Shown here: positions 18,270 through 33,158 of the stretch, in pieces
How the letters are laid out: each line of letters opens with the position of its first letter
Numbering within the stretch: the stretch's first letter is position 1
Origin: Sulfurimonas sp. HSL-1716
Lineage (GTDB): Bacteria; Campylobacterota; Campylobacteria; Campylobacterales; Sulfurimonadaceae
Direction of reading: 5' to 3'
Assembly (NCBI RefSeq): GCF_039645975.1
Contig: NZ_CP147918.1
Span: 1,612,001 to 1,676,000, forward strand
DNA: 64,000 nt
The notes under the pieces: generated by a model
Seen by the model: the letters and a program-made list of their open reading frames with translations, nothing else
Databases searched by the model: none
What the model was told of the DNA's origin: nothing
Program-made: the position numbers and the translations under genes

Positions 18270-19468
18270 TTCACCCTTGCTTTTGCGAATTTTCTTTTTC
18301 CAACTTGTAAGACATACTCGCCGCTTTGTATCTGTAACTGCTCGTCTTGGACTTTATCTTGGTCTATTTTAACAGCACCTTGCTTAATATCTCTACGCGC
18401 TTGGGAAGTTGACGGTTCCAATTTACATTCGACTAAGGCTTTGGCTATCCAGATCGGTGATTCGGATAGTTCGAACTCTTCGATATCCGTCGGTATCTCG
18501 TTATTTGCATGTACTCTTTCAAATTCAGCTTTTGCCTGCTCTGCGGCATCTTTTGAATGAAATCTTTCTATGATCTCCAGTGCCAGATCCTCTTTGGCTG
18601 CTTTAGGGTGGATCGAACCTCCGTAAACACCTTTTTTAAGCGCCTCTATCTCGTCAAGAGTCTTTGAGCTCAAAAGCTCGTAATATCTCCACATAAGCTC
18701 ATCGGAGATACTCAGCACCTTACCGAACATATCGTTTGGTTCATCCGCTACGCCGATATAATTGTTTAAAGACTTGCTCATTTTCTGAACACCGTCTAGT
18801 CCCTCTAAGATAGGCATCATCAAGACCGACTGCTCTTTTCCTATCTCATACGCCCGCTGAAGATGGCGTCCCATCAAAAGATTGAACTTCTGATCGGTTC
18901 CGCCTATCTCGACATCGCTTTTTAGATGAACACTGTCATACCCCTGCAAAAGCGGATAGATGAACTCACTAATAGATATGGAAGTTCCGCTTTTGTATCT
19001 TTTATCAAAATCATCACGTTCAAGCATTCTGGCTACGTTAAAAGTGGTTGTAAGAGAAAGCATTCCCGAAGCACCGAGCGCGTTTATCCATTCTGAGTTA
19101 AATACGACTTGTGTTTTCTGCGGATCGAGTATCTTAAATACCTGATCTTTGTAGCTTTTTGCGTTTTCTTGTATCTCTGCCGCACTCAGAGTCTTTCTTG
19201 TGACGCTTTTTCCGGTCGGATCACCGATCTGTGCCGTAAAATCGCCGATCAAGAACTGTATTTTCGCTCCATATTTTTGAAATGTAGCCAATTTTTGCAG
19301 CAGTACCGTGTGCCCCAAATGAAGATCCGGAGCAGTCGGGTCAAAACCTGCTTTTACGCTGTAGGTTTCACCCTTTTCAAAATAGTTTTTTACCAATTTT
19401 TCTATATGCTCGTTATCTATTATTTCTGCACTGCCGCGACTTATCTCTCTTAACGCCTCTTGTATCAT
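18266..19468 (-). CDS. tyrS: Tyrosine--tRNA ligase
   Basis: Class I synthetase of 400 residues. The HIGH-type motif is DLHLGHT near residue 50, the KMSKS motif is [11 protein letters not shown] near residue 233, and a C-terminal S4 RNA-binding domain covers about 335-400. It belongs to the TyrZ-like subgroup by the HLGH form (inference). It lies 15 bases downstream of spoT in the same direction. Confidence 0.95.
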   Translation of the reverse strand: MIQEALREISRGSAEIIDNEHIEKLVKNYFEKGETYSVKAGFDPTAPDLHLGHTVLLQKLATFQKYGAKIQFLIGDFTAQIGDPTGKSVTRKTLSAAEIQENAKSYKDQVFKILDPQKTQVVFNSEWINALGASGMLSLTTTFNVARMLERDDFDKRYKSGTSISISEFIYPLLQGYDSVHLKSDVEIGGTDQKFNLLMGRHLQRAYEIGKEQSVLMMPILEGLDGVQKMSKSLNNYIGVADEPNDMFGKVLSISDELMWRYYELLSSKTLDEIEALKKGVYGGSIHPKAAKEDLALEIIERFHSKDAAEQAKAEFERVHANNEIPTDIEEFELSESPIWIAKALVECKLEPSTSQARRDIKQGAVKIDQDKVQDEQLQIQSGEYVLQVGKRKFAKARVK

Positions 19469-19483
19469 CTCTATCCTAACTAT

Positions 19484-21637
19484 TTAATCTTTTTTATACA
19501 CATCATCTGTTCTGACCAGATTTATTACTTTAACTTTTTTTTCTATTTTACCTTGTAGTTGATAAATGTTTGCTTCCGTTGAATGAAAATCGATCTCGCA
19601 GTAATGTACATGATCCACTTTTTCCTTGCCCAAAACGATGCTCATGATATCTATATCGATCTTTGCAAGATATGTCAAAAAGTTTGCAAGCGCTCCTTTT
19701 CCGTTTTGCAGACTGACAATGATATGGTAATGGTAGACTTTCTTGTCTTCCCACTTTACAAAGACCATAGCATTAAACTCTTTGATCTGGTTCAGTGCGT
19801 TTTGACACATCTTATGATGGATATGAACTTTGGATCCATGAAGTATCCCGACTATCGGATCACTCATCTTCGGATGACAGCAGTAGTCGAATATCAGTCC
19901 GTTTATCGATTTGTTGCTTATGACTTTTACGCCTTGGTATACATGCTCTTTAAACTTAAATCTTCTTCTTGTTAAAAAGTTTGAAAATCTCTTATTTTTA
20001 CTCAGTTCTTCCACATATTTTGCGATGGTCTCTTTTAACTGATTGAGATCGTTTGGTATTTTAAGTCTTGCTTCACCGCAGTTGTGGGCACTAAACCACT
20101 CTTCGACACGGGAGTTGTTCAGCCCCATGATCGTAGCGACTATGCTCACGCTTGCCAGAGAATCTATATGTTTGAACTTTGAGTTGCACAATGCCTTCAT
20201 ATAGGTTTTTGCTCTGGAAGTCTTTACGGCATCAAGCCAGCTGCATCTGCTCACCGGTTCTTTTTCCGTAATGATATTGACGATATCTCCGTTTTGCAGC
20301 TCCGAAAGAAGAGAAACTCTCTCTTTGTTTACAAGACATGAAGCGGCACAGTCGCCTACTTTAGAGTGTACTGCATATGCGAAATCCAAAGCAACGGCAC
20401 CTCTTGGAAGAGTGTACGCATCGCCTTTGGGCGAAAAGACACTTATATCTTCACTGTAGAGATCGTTTTTTATCATCTCGTAAAAATCTTCGACCGATTC
20501 GTTTTGATATTGAAGGTTTTTCAACCAGTCGAGATTTATCTCGTTACCGCCGTTTTTGTATTTCCAATGAGCGGCAACTCCGTATTCTGCTGTCTTATGC
20601 ATAGCAAAGGTGCGGATCTGGACTTCAAAAATGACATAATTAAAAAATACCGACGTATGGATAGTTTGGTATCCGTTCTCTTTTGCAATAGCGATGTAAT
20701 CCTTGAACCTTGACGCCAAAGGCCTGAAATGCAAATGAATGATACCCAGTATCTTGTAGCAGTCGATTTCATTTTTCACCAAGACCCTGATAGCCAAGAG
20801 ATCTAGGACTTCATCTATAGTTATCCCTTTTCTCTGCATCTTCAGATAAATGGAATATTTATGTTTTACGCGGCTGAGTATCTCGAAATCATCTTCGCAG
20901 TAACCGTTTTGCACCAAGAGTTTTGAAACGGACTGCTTGAATTCGTCGAGCTTTGTTTCCAGCTCTCTGTAATTGGTATCGAGATAGTTGTCGATATAGT
21001 GTTTTTCCTCTTTGAACAGATACGCAAAGCTCAAGTCTTCAAGCATGTTCTTTAAAAAAGAGATACCGAGCCTGTGAGCTATCGGTCCGTAAACGACCAA
21101 TGTCTCTTCAGCTATTCTGTGCTGTTTATAGGGTGCGAGCGCATCTAATGTAAGCATATTATGCAGCCTGTCGCAGAGTTTGACGACAAGAACTCTTACG
21201 TCGTGGATACTTGCGACAAGCATCTTTCTAAACGAAAGTGCCGAAACTATCAGTTTTTCATCGGAAGACGAGGGGATAAGCTCGGCGTCGCGGATGATAT
21301 CTATCTTTGTCAATCCTTCGACAAGATGGGCGACATCATAACCGAAACGCTCCGTTATCTCTTCTACCGCTACATCCGTGTCTTCGACGATATCATGCAA
21401 AAGCGCGGCGATCGTCATAGATTCGTCATTAGTGATTGAAGCGACGATGGAAGCAACTAAGATGGGATGGATTATATAAGGCTCACCGCTTTTTCTAAAC
21501 TGTTCATGATGAGCTTTAGAGGCAAAGTCAAGAGCTTCTCTTAACTTTTCGGAATGTTCGATATGTTTGAAAAGATAATCTTTCGCCGAGTCGACACTAT
21601 GAAGATGTTTTATCTTTTCTAAATTAAATCGACTCAA
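19484..21637 (-). CDS. spoT: Bifunctional (p)ppGpp synthetase/hydrolase
   Basis: Stringent-response enzyme of 717 residues. The HD hydrolase is intact (YIIHPILVASI and AALLHDIVEDT near residues 55-90). The synthetase domain has SRFKDYIAIAKENGYQTIHT near 305. A TGS domain (VFSPKGDAYTLPRGAVALDFAYAVHS) starts near 400 and a C-terminal ACT domain near 640. As usual in Campylobacterota this is probably the only Rel/Spo enzyme. The start is TTG at 21637 with a weak ribosome-binding site, 14 bases after rpoZ. Confidence 0.95.
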   Translation of the reverse strand: MSRFNLEKIKHLHSVDSAKDYLFKHIEHSEKLREALDFASKAHHEQFRKSGEPYIIHPILVASIVASITNDESMTIAALLHDIVEDTDVAVEEITERFGYDVAHLVEGLTKIDIIRDAELIPSSSDEKLIVSALSFRKMLVASIHDVRVLVVKLCDRLHNMLTLDALAPYKQHRIAEETLVVYGPIAHRLGISFLKNMLEDLSFAYLFKEEKHYIDNYLDTNYRELETKLDEFKQSVSKLLVQNGYCEDDFEILSRVKHKYSIYLKMQRKGITIDEVLDLLAIRVLVKNEIDCYKILGIIHLHFRPLASRFKDYIAIAKENGYQTIHTSVFFNYVIFEVQIRTFAMHKTAEYGVAAHWKYKNGGNEINLDWLKNLQYQNESVEDFYEMIKNDLYSEDISVFSPKGDAYTLPRGAVALDFAYAVHSKVGDCAASCLVNKERVSLLSELQNGDIVNIITEKEPVSRCSWLDAVKTSRAKTYMKALCNSKFKHIDSLASVSIVATIMGLNNSRVEEWFSAHNCGEARLKIPNDLNQLKETIAKYVEELSKNKRFSNFLTRRRFKFKEHVYQGVKVISNKSINGLIFDYCCHPKMSDPIVGILHGSKVHIHHKMCQNALNQIKEFNAMVFVKWEDKKVYHYHIIVSLQNGKGALANFLTYLAKIDIDIMSIVLGKEKVDHVHYCEIDFHSTEANIYQLQGKIEKKVKVINLVRTDDVYKKD

Positions 21638-21651
21638 GATTCTACTTTATA

Positions 21652-21864
21652 TTATTTTTTCTCAAAGCCTTTTACAACGACAAGGCCCTCAGCTATTTCC
21701 ATTAAAGCCAGATCGGATGCCTTCATCGATTTAGGGTCGATGTTCAGCTTGCTCGGGCTTCCGTTTAAAAGTTCATCAGCGCGTTTTGAAACTGCTATTG
21801 CCAATGTATATCTATCTATATTTGCTACTTCCAATGCTTTTGCCGTTAATTCTTCTACTCTCAT
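21652..21864 (-). CDS. rpoZ: RNA polymerase omega subunit
   Basis: A 70-residue RNA polymerase assembly subunit that also contributes to ppGpp sensing in Gram-negative bacteria. The family pattern is seen as RVEELTAKALEVANIDRYTLAIAVSKRADEL. Its position directly before spoT is a classical arrangement. Confidence 0.93.
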   Translation of the reverse strand: MRVEELTAKALEVANIDRYTLAIAVSKRADELLNGSPSKLNIDPKSMKASDLALMEIAEGLVVVKGFEKK

Positions 21865-21899
21865 TTTAAAACCTTTTATTTGATTTATTTAGTAATAGT

Positions 21900-22619
<720 letters not shown>

Positions 22620-22739
22620 TTATATTAAATCACGCAATTATATATGAAAGTCGCTTTAAAAAGGCTTTTAGAAAATCTCTTTTATATAATTTAATAGGAG
22701 TTTATCCTAACTAAGATACAATGTCTGCTAAAAATTATA

Positions 22740-24707
22740 ATGGATCGGGATATCTCTATGCAAAAAGAACTTTTTTTAGATTTTGATATAAATTTAAGCA
22801 CTTTTATTGATGATTTGACATCGATTATTGAACAAAATAATAAAAAAACAGATGAACTGCTCTGTATTAAAGAAAAAACATTCGCAAACTTCATAAAACC
22901 GTTTGAGATGATGGACGAAAAACTGGATCAGTTTTTTACTCTTTTATCGCATATAAACTCGGTAAAAAACTCTAAAGAAACACAAGAAGTGTACTCCAGG
23001 TCACTGCCTATTATCACGGAATACTCGACAAAACTCAGTCAAAATCTCAATATCTACAAGGCGATGAAAGAGATATCAAAAAATGAAGCGGGCCTTAACG
23101 ACGAACAAAAAAGGGTATTGGAACTAAACATCCAAAACTTCGAGCTAAACGGTGCACATCTGGATGAGAAAATAAAAGAAAAACTGCAAAAAATACATCT
23201 GGAGATAAACGATCTTTCAAACAAGTTTTCTCAAAATCTTCTGGATGCAACAAACGAATTTGAGCACATCGTCGATGAAAAAGATGTGCAAGGTGTTCCC
23301 GCCAGCGACATAGAAGAGCTGAAATTTGACGATAACGGTGTGACAAGATACAGACTGAATCTTCAGATGCCGACATATATCGCTTATATGACCTACGGAA
23401 AAAATCAAGCACTTAGAGAGATACTGTATAAAGCCTATACGACAAGAGCTCCTCAAAATGCTCAGATAATTGATAAACTGCTGGAACTAAAACAGAAGAT
23501 GGCAAAACTCTTGGGCTTTGACAATTACAGTCAATACTCCATAGCTTCGAAAATGGCACCCTCTACCGACAAAGTAATAGAGTTTATAGAAAAACTGATA
23601 GATTCATCCATAGAACAGGCGAAAAATGAGCTTCTTGAACTTAAAGAGATAACATATGAAGAGATCAAAAGCTACGATACAGCTTATTACAGCGAGATCT
23701 TAAAACACAAAAAATATGATATCGACGAGGAGCTGTACAGACCCTATTTTGAACAGAATTCTGTAGTAAAAGGGCTTTTTGAGTTTTTACAAAGACTTTT
23801 CGGTCTCACCTGCGAACAAGTAGACCTTAAGCTCTGGGATGAAAAAGCAAAAGCATACGATATTTATCTCGATGATAAGATCACAGCAAGAATATATATG
23901 GATCTGGAGGCAAGAAAAAATAAAAAAGGCGGTGCATGGATGCACAACTGGCAGACCCATTGCATGGATGAAAATAACGTTGAACAGCCGGCTTCCGCTT
24001 TTGTTGTATGCAACTTTCCGCCATCAGGCAAGGAAACACCTTCCCTGCTCCGTCATGACGACGTAGTAACGCTTTTTCATGAGATGGGGCATACAATCCA
24101 CCATATATTATCAAAAGTAAACGAAAACGAAGTGAGCGGTGTCAACGGCGTCGAATGGGATGCCGTTGAATTTCCGTCGCAGATGCTTGAAAACTTTGCA
24201 TACGAACCGCAGATATTGAAACTTTTTGCAAAACATTACAAAACTGGCGAGGTATTGTCCGATGAGATGATCGAAAAACTCATCCTCTCTAAAAATTTTC
24301 AGTCAGGCTTGTCGATGTTAAGACAACTTGAATTTTCATTATTTGACTTTAAACTGCATATGAAAACATATAAAGGCGATGAAGTTCAAACTCTGCTTGA
24401 TAACATAAGAGAAAAAACGGCTCTTATAAAACCGCCTTCTTACAACAAGTTCCAAAACGGTTTTTCTCATATCTTCGCAGGAGGATATGCAGCAGGATAT
24501 TACAGCTACAAATGGGCGGAAGTACTTAGTGCCGATGCGTTCTTTCAGATAGTCGATGAAGGGATATTCGATTCAAAAACAGCCAGATCATATCTGGATA
24601 TCATACTAAAAAAAGGCGGCAGTTACAGTATGCAAAAGCTTTTCTTTGATCTTATGCAAAGAGAACCGGATGTCAATAATCTTTTAAGATTAAACGGCAT
24701 AAAATAG
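22740..24707 (+). CDS. M3-family oligopeptidase (OpdA/PrlC type)
   Basis: Cytoplasmic zinc metallopeptidase that degrades short peptides. It has 655 residues, near the 680 of oligopeptidase A. The zinc motif HEMGH is visible (VTLFHEMGHTIHHILSK, near residue 447) and the third ligand glutamate is in the following VEFPSQMLENF segment. The first ATG at 22740 overlaps a TATAAT word and has no ribosome-binding site. A second ATG at 22758, after GGATCGGGATATCTCT, may be the real start. It runs directly into the EEP-family gene with no gap. Confidence 0.92.
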   Translation: MDRDISMQKELFLDFDINLSTFIDDLTSIIEQNNKKTDELLCIKEKTFANFIKPFEMMDEKLDQFFTLLSHINSVKNSKETQEVYSRSLPIITEYSTKLSQNLNIYKAMKEISKNEAGLNDEQKRVLELNIQNFELNGAHLDEKIKEKLQKIHLEINDLSNKFSQNLLDATNEFEHIVDEKDVQGVPASDIEELKFDDNGVTRYRLNLQMPTYIAYMTYGKNQALREILYKAYTTRAPQNAQIIDKLLELKQKMAKLLGFDNYSQYSIASKMAPSTDKVIEFIEKLIDSSIEQAKNELLELKEITYEEIKSYDTAYYSEILKHKKYDIDEELYRPYFEQNSVVKGLFEFLQRLFGLTCEQVDLKLWDEKAKAYDIYLDDKITARIYMDLEARKNKKGGAWMHNWQTHCMDENNVEQPASAFVVCNFPPSGKETPSLLRHDDVVTLFHEMGHTIHHILSKVNENEVSGVNGVEWDAVEFPSQMLENFAYEPQILKLFAKHYKTGEVLSDEMIEKLILSKNFQSGLSMLRQLEFSLFDFKLHMKTYKGDEVQTLLDNIREKTALIKPPSYNKFQNGFSHIFAGGYAAGYYSYKWAEVLSADAFFQIVDEGIFDSKTARSYLDIILKKGGSYSMQKLFFDLMQREPDVNNLLRLNGIK

Positions 24708-25706
24708 ATGCGATTATTAGTATTATTTATACTTCTCGTATCGATTTCATATGGAGAAAAAGTGATAAAAATTGCAACATATAACGTGGAGAATCTCTTT
24801 GATCTCAAAAAATCCGGATACGAATACAAAGAATATATTCCAAATACCGTTTCACAGTGGAACCAAAAAAATTATACTGCAAAAATAAAAAATACGGCAA
24901 AAGTTATAAAAGATATAGATGCAGATATCATTGCTCTACAGGAAATCGAATCTTATGAAGCGTTTATCGACCTTAAAAATCAAATTAAAAGAGATGGGCT
25001 GTATTATCGATACTATGCACTTGCAGATGCTAAAAACACAACTGTAAAAGTCGGGATTTTGAGCAAATATAAGATTCTTTATAAAAAAGAGATTCCCATT
25101 AACGCTACATTTCGATATAGAAACATTTTAGAAGTCAAGCTCGATGTTGAAGACGAGCCTCTTTACGTCTTTGTAAACCATTGGAAGTCCAAGTCGGGTA
25201 AAGAAAGAGAAAGAGTTCTGTGTGCAAAAAAACTCTATGAAAGAATCAAAGAGATCGGTTTTGACAAAAACATCATTGCACTGGGAGATTTTAATTCCGA
25301 TTATGCTGAAAAATACAAACTTTCCAGATATCATAACAATACAAACGGAAGGACAGGAATAAACGATATTTTACACACCGATGAATTAAAAAATAAAGCC
25401 GATAAAACCTCTACTTGTAAAAACTGCCTTTACAATCTTTGGTACGATACAGATGAAGCAAAACGATATACCTACATCTACGGTAAAAGAAAAGAAGCAC
25501 TTGATAACATTATAATAACTCCCAAACTGCTTCACAATAAAAAGCTTCATTATATTGAGGGAAGCATTCAAACTTTTACAACTGATTACTTGGTAGTAAA
25601 AAACAAAATAAACAGATGGCAGATGAGTAGAAGAAAACCTCATAAACACTTGGGAAAAGGATACTCCGACCATCTACCTCTAACTGCTGAGTTTCTTGTA
25701 AAATAA
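24708..25706 (+). CDS. Secreted endonuclease/exonuclease/phosphatase-family protein
   Basis: A 332-residue protein with a cleavable signal peptide (about 1-16) and an EEP (DNase I-like) fold. Visible motifs are IATYNVENLFD (metal ligand Asn), ALQEIES (catalytic Glu), NHWKSKSG, ALGDFNSDY and GYSDHLPL (catalytic Asp-His). It could hydrolyse extracellular DNA, a phospholipid head group or phosphate esters. The start follows the peptidase stop at once, so translation is likely coupled. Confidence 0.85.
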   Translation: MRLLVLFILLVSISYGEKVIKIATYNVENLFDLKKSGYEYKEYIPNTVSQWNQKNYTAKIKNTAKVIKDIDADIIALQEIESYEAFIDLKNQIKRDGLYYRYYALADAKNTTVKVGILSKYKILYKKEIPINATFRYRNILEVKLDVEDEPLYVFVNHWKSKSGKERERVLCAKKLYERIKEIGFDKNIIALGDFNSDYAEKYKLSRYHNNTNGRTGINDILHTDELKNKADKTSTCKNCLYNLWYDTDEAKRYTYIYGKRKEALDNIIITPKLLHNKKLHYIEGSIQTFTTDYLVVKNKINRWQMSRRKPHKHLGKGYSDHLPLTAEFLVK

Positions 25707-25711
25707 TTCTT

Positions 25712-26051
25712 TTACATGTAAGCTTTTTCTTTCATACTTTTTGTCCGCAAAAAGTAAGCAAAAACTCTGCAACGGCTTCGAGCCTAACTTCGTTAGGTTC
25801 CTAAAAAATAGTAACTCCATTCCTAAAAATGCAAAACTCACTTCGTTCAAACAGTTGCATTTTCTTTACGTTATTCCGTTTCGATTTCTTAGCTCTGTAG
25901 ATGTTGCACAGTCGAATAAACTATTATGACTTTTATTGCAAAACGCTTGACATTAACCGAATCGTTTCGCTTAGCTTTTTATCCCCGAAAAAGGTTGTAG
26001 CCGTCTCTAATCGAAAAAAAAGATTTTTGGTTACTTTTATAAAAAAGTGAC
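25712..26051. repeat. Dispersed structured repeat, copy B (in a 436-bp gene-free gap)
   Basis: The stretch 25707-26142, between the EEP gene and 5S rRNA, holds no gene I can support. It carries TTACATGTAA (25712-25721), an 8-bp hairpin with TCCG loop (25736-25755), a hairpin CCTAAC / GTTAGG with loop TTC (25783-25797), an AAATGCAA / TTGCATTT inverted pair near 25828-25863, and a right-end hairpin of nine pairs (26030-26051). The left 180 bases match copy A at 7309-7500 in the same orientation. The right halves share little beyond the terminal hairpin. Confidence 0.8.
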
Positions 26052-26142
26052 AAGTATAAATTAAAATATAAAGTCATTGTATTAAGTAAAAGCTTGGATT
26101 GATTAGTAAATGATTTAAGTGATTGGAGTAGTAAATCCGATA

Positions 26143-26259
26143 ACTAGGCGGCGACCTACGTTTCCACACCTGAAAGGTGCAGTATTATCAGCGATGGGAG
26201 GCTTAGCTTCTGGGTTCGGAATGGGGCCAGGCGTTTCCCTCTCTCTGTAGCCACCTAGA
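26143..26259 (-). rRNA. rrf: 5S ribosomal RNA
   Basis: About 116 bases with the 5S core (CCGAACCCAGAAGCTAAG when read leftward). The terminal helix pairs CTAGGTGGC at the 5' end with GCCGCCTAG at the 3' end. Last gene of the rRNA operon. Ends are estimated to within a few bases. Confidence 0.93.
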
Positions 26260-26365
26260 CAATCGGATATAAAAGCACCGGGATGCGCTTATATCCAACT
26301 GCTTGGACTTGAGGAGTTTATTATCAAAGTCAACATTTACAACAACAGACCACTTTGCTTATACT

Positions 26366-26381
26366 AAGTAAGGCAGTGAGC
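26366..26381. repeat. Left arm of 23S processing stem
   Basis: A 16-base arm that pairs perfectly with 29464-29479, just outside the mature 23S ends. Flanking bases extend the helix imperfectly. This is the expected RNase III processing stalk. Confidence 0.8.
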
Positions 26382-26382
26382 T

Positions 26383-29301
<2,919 letters not shown>

Positions 29302-29647
29302 ATATGATACGTTATCCGAACAAAGTCCGAATACCTACGTTAACACTGGGTTTACTTCAGCAGTAAGCTCATCGCACTAGTGCGATTGGACTCTCTGTCG
29401 AAGAGAACTTAGCGTTAGCGCAGCCTAAGGAATTACTTCCTTTGGCGTACTATTCTAATTTGCGCTCACTGCCTTACTTAACATAAGACAGCGATCTGTT
29501 GTAGTTGTTATTTCAAAAATAAACCTTGTTTATTCTTTACTTTAGTTGACTTTGACAATATTAATTTAATGAACTCTTCTTAGACTTTTAAAGTCTAACA
29601 CTAAACCTACCTCTGTAGGTCTGGTGTTAAACTTTATAATGAAAAGA
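29302..29647 (-). other. 23S leader / internal spacer without tRNA-Ile
   Basis: A 346-base spacer between tRNA-Ala and 23S. It holds the right arm of the 23S stem (29464-29479), several small hairpins (for example TCGCACTAGTGCGA near 29374) and an imperfect AACAC...GTGTT stem near 29598-29629. I find no tRNA-Ile or any other tRNA in it. Confidence 0.75.
29464..29479. repeat. Right arm of 23S processing stem
   Basis: Exact reverse complement of 26366-26381. Together they close the pre-23S transcript. A second outer complementarity around 29545-29577 with 26316-26336 (sharing GTTGACTTTGA and its complement) lengthens the stalk. Confidence 0.8.
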
Positions 29648-29723
29648 TGGTGGAGAATAGCGGGATCGAACCGCTGACCTACTGCGTGCAAGGCAGTCGC
29701 TCTCCCAGCTGAGCTAATTCCCC
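29648..29723 (-). tRNA. tRNA-Ala (anticodon TGC)
   Basis: A 76-base gene read leftward, with acceptor stem GGGGAAT / ATTCTCC. The D loop is AGCTCAGCTGGGAGAGC, the anticodon loop CTTGCAC gives TGC, the T arm is GCGGTTCGATCCCGC, and the CCA tail is encoded. It sits between 16S and 23S. Confidence 0.97.
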
Positions 29724-29853
29724 ATCAAGTAATCATAATACAGCCTGATCACTCAGGACTAAGCAAGCAGACAACTGAACAACTAACATTTTTTTCTCGT
29801 GTGAGATTTTCTTTATATTGAGCATATCAAACGAATGATATCTCTTTACTCTA

Positions 29854-31367
<1,514 letters not shown>

Positions 31368-31612
31368 ATTGAATTATTTGAACCAAAGCCCAAGATAAAA
31401 ATCATTGGCTTTATTTTTTAAAAAGTATCCATTTAATAAATAGTATTAAATAGACGGTTATGTTATAGTTATCTTTAAGTAAACTTCCGACAACCCTAAC
31501 TCTCGTTAGCCGTCCCCGTCGTCTACTTGCTTAGTTTTCAATGATCTCAAACGTGAAATTCTTATCTCTCTTTAAATCCCTAAACTTTAGGTCTCTTCGT
31601 TTGTGGACGGGA
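31368..31612 (-). other. rRNA operon leader
   Basis: Transcribed leader between the promoter and 16S, with no gene. The segment 31544-31558 pairs with 29793-29807 on the far side of 16S (13 of 15 bases), a likely pre-16S processing stem. The rest is AT-rich and without a recognisable gene. Confidence 0.65.
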
Positions 31613-31641
31613 ATTATAGGGAAAAATCTATCCATTGTCAA
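31613..31641 (-). promoter_or_regulatory. Consensus sigma-70 promoter of the rRNA operon
   Basis: Read leftward: TTGACA (31636-31641), a 17-base spacer and TATAAT (31613-31618), a full consensus match. An A-rich stretch immediately upstream resembles an UP element. The perfect -35 is unusual for this phylum, where most housekeeping promoters lack one, and fits a very strong rRNA promoter. Confidence 0.88.
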
Positions 31642-31723
31642 GAGGTTTTTACCCCTTTTTCACCTTTTCTTCGCTTTTTTTCTCTCTGTGTAATCTTTTC
31701 GCACTTTTTTTGATTATTTTTTC

Positions 31724-33100
31724 TTATAAAACAAAGATCCTTACTCTTTTTCCCTTGATAATCATCTCTTTTATCTTAGGTATTTTTTTATCGAAACACT
31801 CTCTTTTTATTGCGACATATGAATCTTTTTGAAAAATATCTATATCTCCCAATGAATTTTTTTCCAAATCGAGTGTTTTTATGAAAGTCCCGACTATATC
31901 TCCTGCACGTATCTTGTCTCTTTTGCCCGCGAGCAGATGAAGCGTCACATATTTTGCACGGATAGACGATCTATCGTTATATGAAAGCTCTTTTACATCC
32001 AACTCTTCGATATCTGTTTTTATCAGCTCTTTTACTGCATTTAGATGTTTGATACCGTAATCATCATAGAGACTGATACTCACACCTTCATCACCTGCTC
32101 TTGCGGTTCTGCCTACTCTGTGAAGATAAACTTCCGGATCATGGGGGATATCGTAATTAATGACAAGCGAGATATCTTTTATATCGATGCCGCGTGCCGC
32201 GAGATTTGTAGTGACCAAGATTGGAATACTTTTATTTGCGAACATCAAGAGCATCTCGTTTCTGATATTTTGCTCCATTCCGCCATGGAAAAATTCCGAA
32301 TCAAAACCGTCACTGTAAAGATTATGCGTCAACTCTTCCACTTCAAGTTTTGTGTTACAAAAGATTATTACAGAATCAGGTCTGTATGATAGAAGGATGA
32401 TCTTTAATGTTTCATACTTACTGTTTTTATTCACTTTGCATATAAACTGTTTTAAAAACTTTTCATTATCTTCTTCTATTGTTACGATTTTTGGAGTGTT
32501 CATGATGCTTGAAACAAGTTTTTTGATATTTTCCGGATATGTCGCCGAAAAAAGAAGTATTTGAAGTTTTGAGGGAAGCTTGTTTTTTATATATGAGATA
32601 TCGTCAAAAAAACCCATATCCAACATCCTGTCGGCTTCATCAAGTACCAATATCTTTATGCGGCTAAGGTCGATGCTCTCTTTTCCTATATGATCGATGA
32701 TACGTCCCGGAGTCCCGACTACTATATGAGCACCTTTTTCCAGCGAGCGTTTTTGATTCGCGAAGGAGTCTCCGCCATAGATCGTCGCAATCTTCACATT
32801 ATGCTGCGAACGTGCGAGTTTTCTCAGTTCCGATGCAACCTGCTCGCTCAGCTCTCTGGTCGGACAGATGACTAAGGACTGGATATGAAAATCTTTTACG
32901 TCCAGATTTTGAAGCAGACCTATTCCAAAAGCGATGGTCTTGCCGCTGCCCGTCTTGGATTTTGCAACAAGATCTTCACCCTGCAGTATTAACGGTATGG
33001 ATTGTTCCTGAATGGGGGTCATCTGTGTAAAATCTAATAAACTCAGACTTTTTAGCAGCTTTTCTTGTATATTTAACGAAGTGAAACTTTTATGGGACAT
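31724..33100 (-). CDS. DEAD-box RNA helicase with DbpA-type RNA-binding domain
   Basis: ATP-dependent RNA helicase of 458 residues. Visible are the Q motif (FTQMTPIQEQSIPLIL), Walker A SKTGSGKT, VLDEADRMLD, SAT (LFSATYP) and HRVGRTARAG. The C-terminal about 75 residues (from VTLHLLAGKRDKIRAGDIVGTF) match the DbpA/CsdA RNA-binding domain; in DbpA this recognises hairpin 92 of 23S rRNA. I start it at the ATG 33100 (MSHKSFTSL), because 22 further upstream residues look non-coding. It lies immediately upstream of the rRNA operon on the same strand, with no clear terminator between. Confidence 0.9.
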   Translation of the reverse strand: MSHKSFTSLNIQEKLLKSLSLLDFTQMTPIQEQSIPLILQGEDLVAKSKTGSGKTIAFGIGLLQNLDVKDFHIQSLVICPTRELSEQVASELRKLARSQHNVKIATIYGGDSFANQKRSLEKGAHIVVGTPGRIIDHIGKESIDLSRIKILVLDEADRMLDMGFFDDISYIKNKLPSKLQILLFSATYPENIKKLVSSIMNTPKIVTIEEDNEKFLKQFICKVNKNSKYETLKIILLSYRPDSVIIFCNTKLEVEELTHNLYSDGFDSEFFHGGMEQNIRNEMLLMFANKSIPILVTTNLAARGIDIKDISLVINYDIPHDPEVYLHRVGRTARAGDEGVSISLYDDYGIKHLNAVKELIKTDIEELDVKELSYNDRSSIRAKYVTLHLLAGKRDKIRAGDIVGTFIKTLDLEKNSLGDIDIFQKDSYVAIKRECFDKKIPKIKEMIIKGKRVRIFVL

Positions 33101-33133
33101 TTTAAATCTTTTTCGACAGTATAGCATCATATT

Positions 33134-33147
33134 GGTATGGATAATGC
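33134..33147 (+). promoter_or_regulatory. Possible sigma-54 promoter
   Basis: TTGG and TGC elements are spaced GG-N10-GC, matching the -24/-12 geometry. The match outside the invariant dinucleotides is only partial. The predicted start site falls on the ATG of the next gene, so this is tentative. Confidence 0.35.
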
Positions 33148-33158
33148 TACAATCGATT

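Noticed and set aside
25741-25929. 62-residue frame in repeat copy B
   Set aside because: Same repeat-derived frame as in copy A; breaks where the repeat diverges.
29302-29647. Search for tRNA-Ile in the rRNA spacer
   Set aside because: No cloverleaf, T-arm GTTCGA motif or CCA end is visible on either strand.
33012-33158. 49-residue extension of the orphan protein at 33159
   Set aside because: Antisense to the helicase coding sequence and without a ribosome-binding site.
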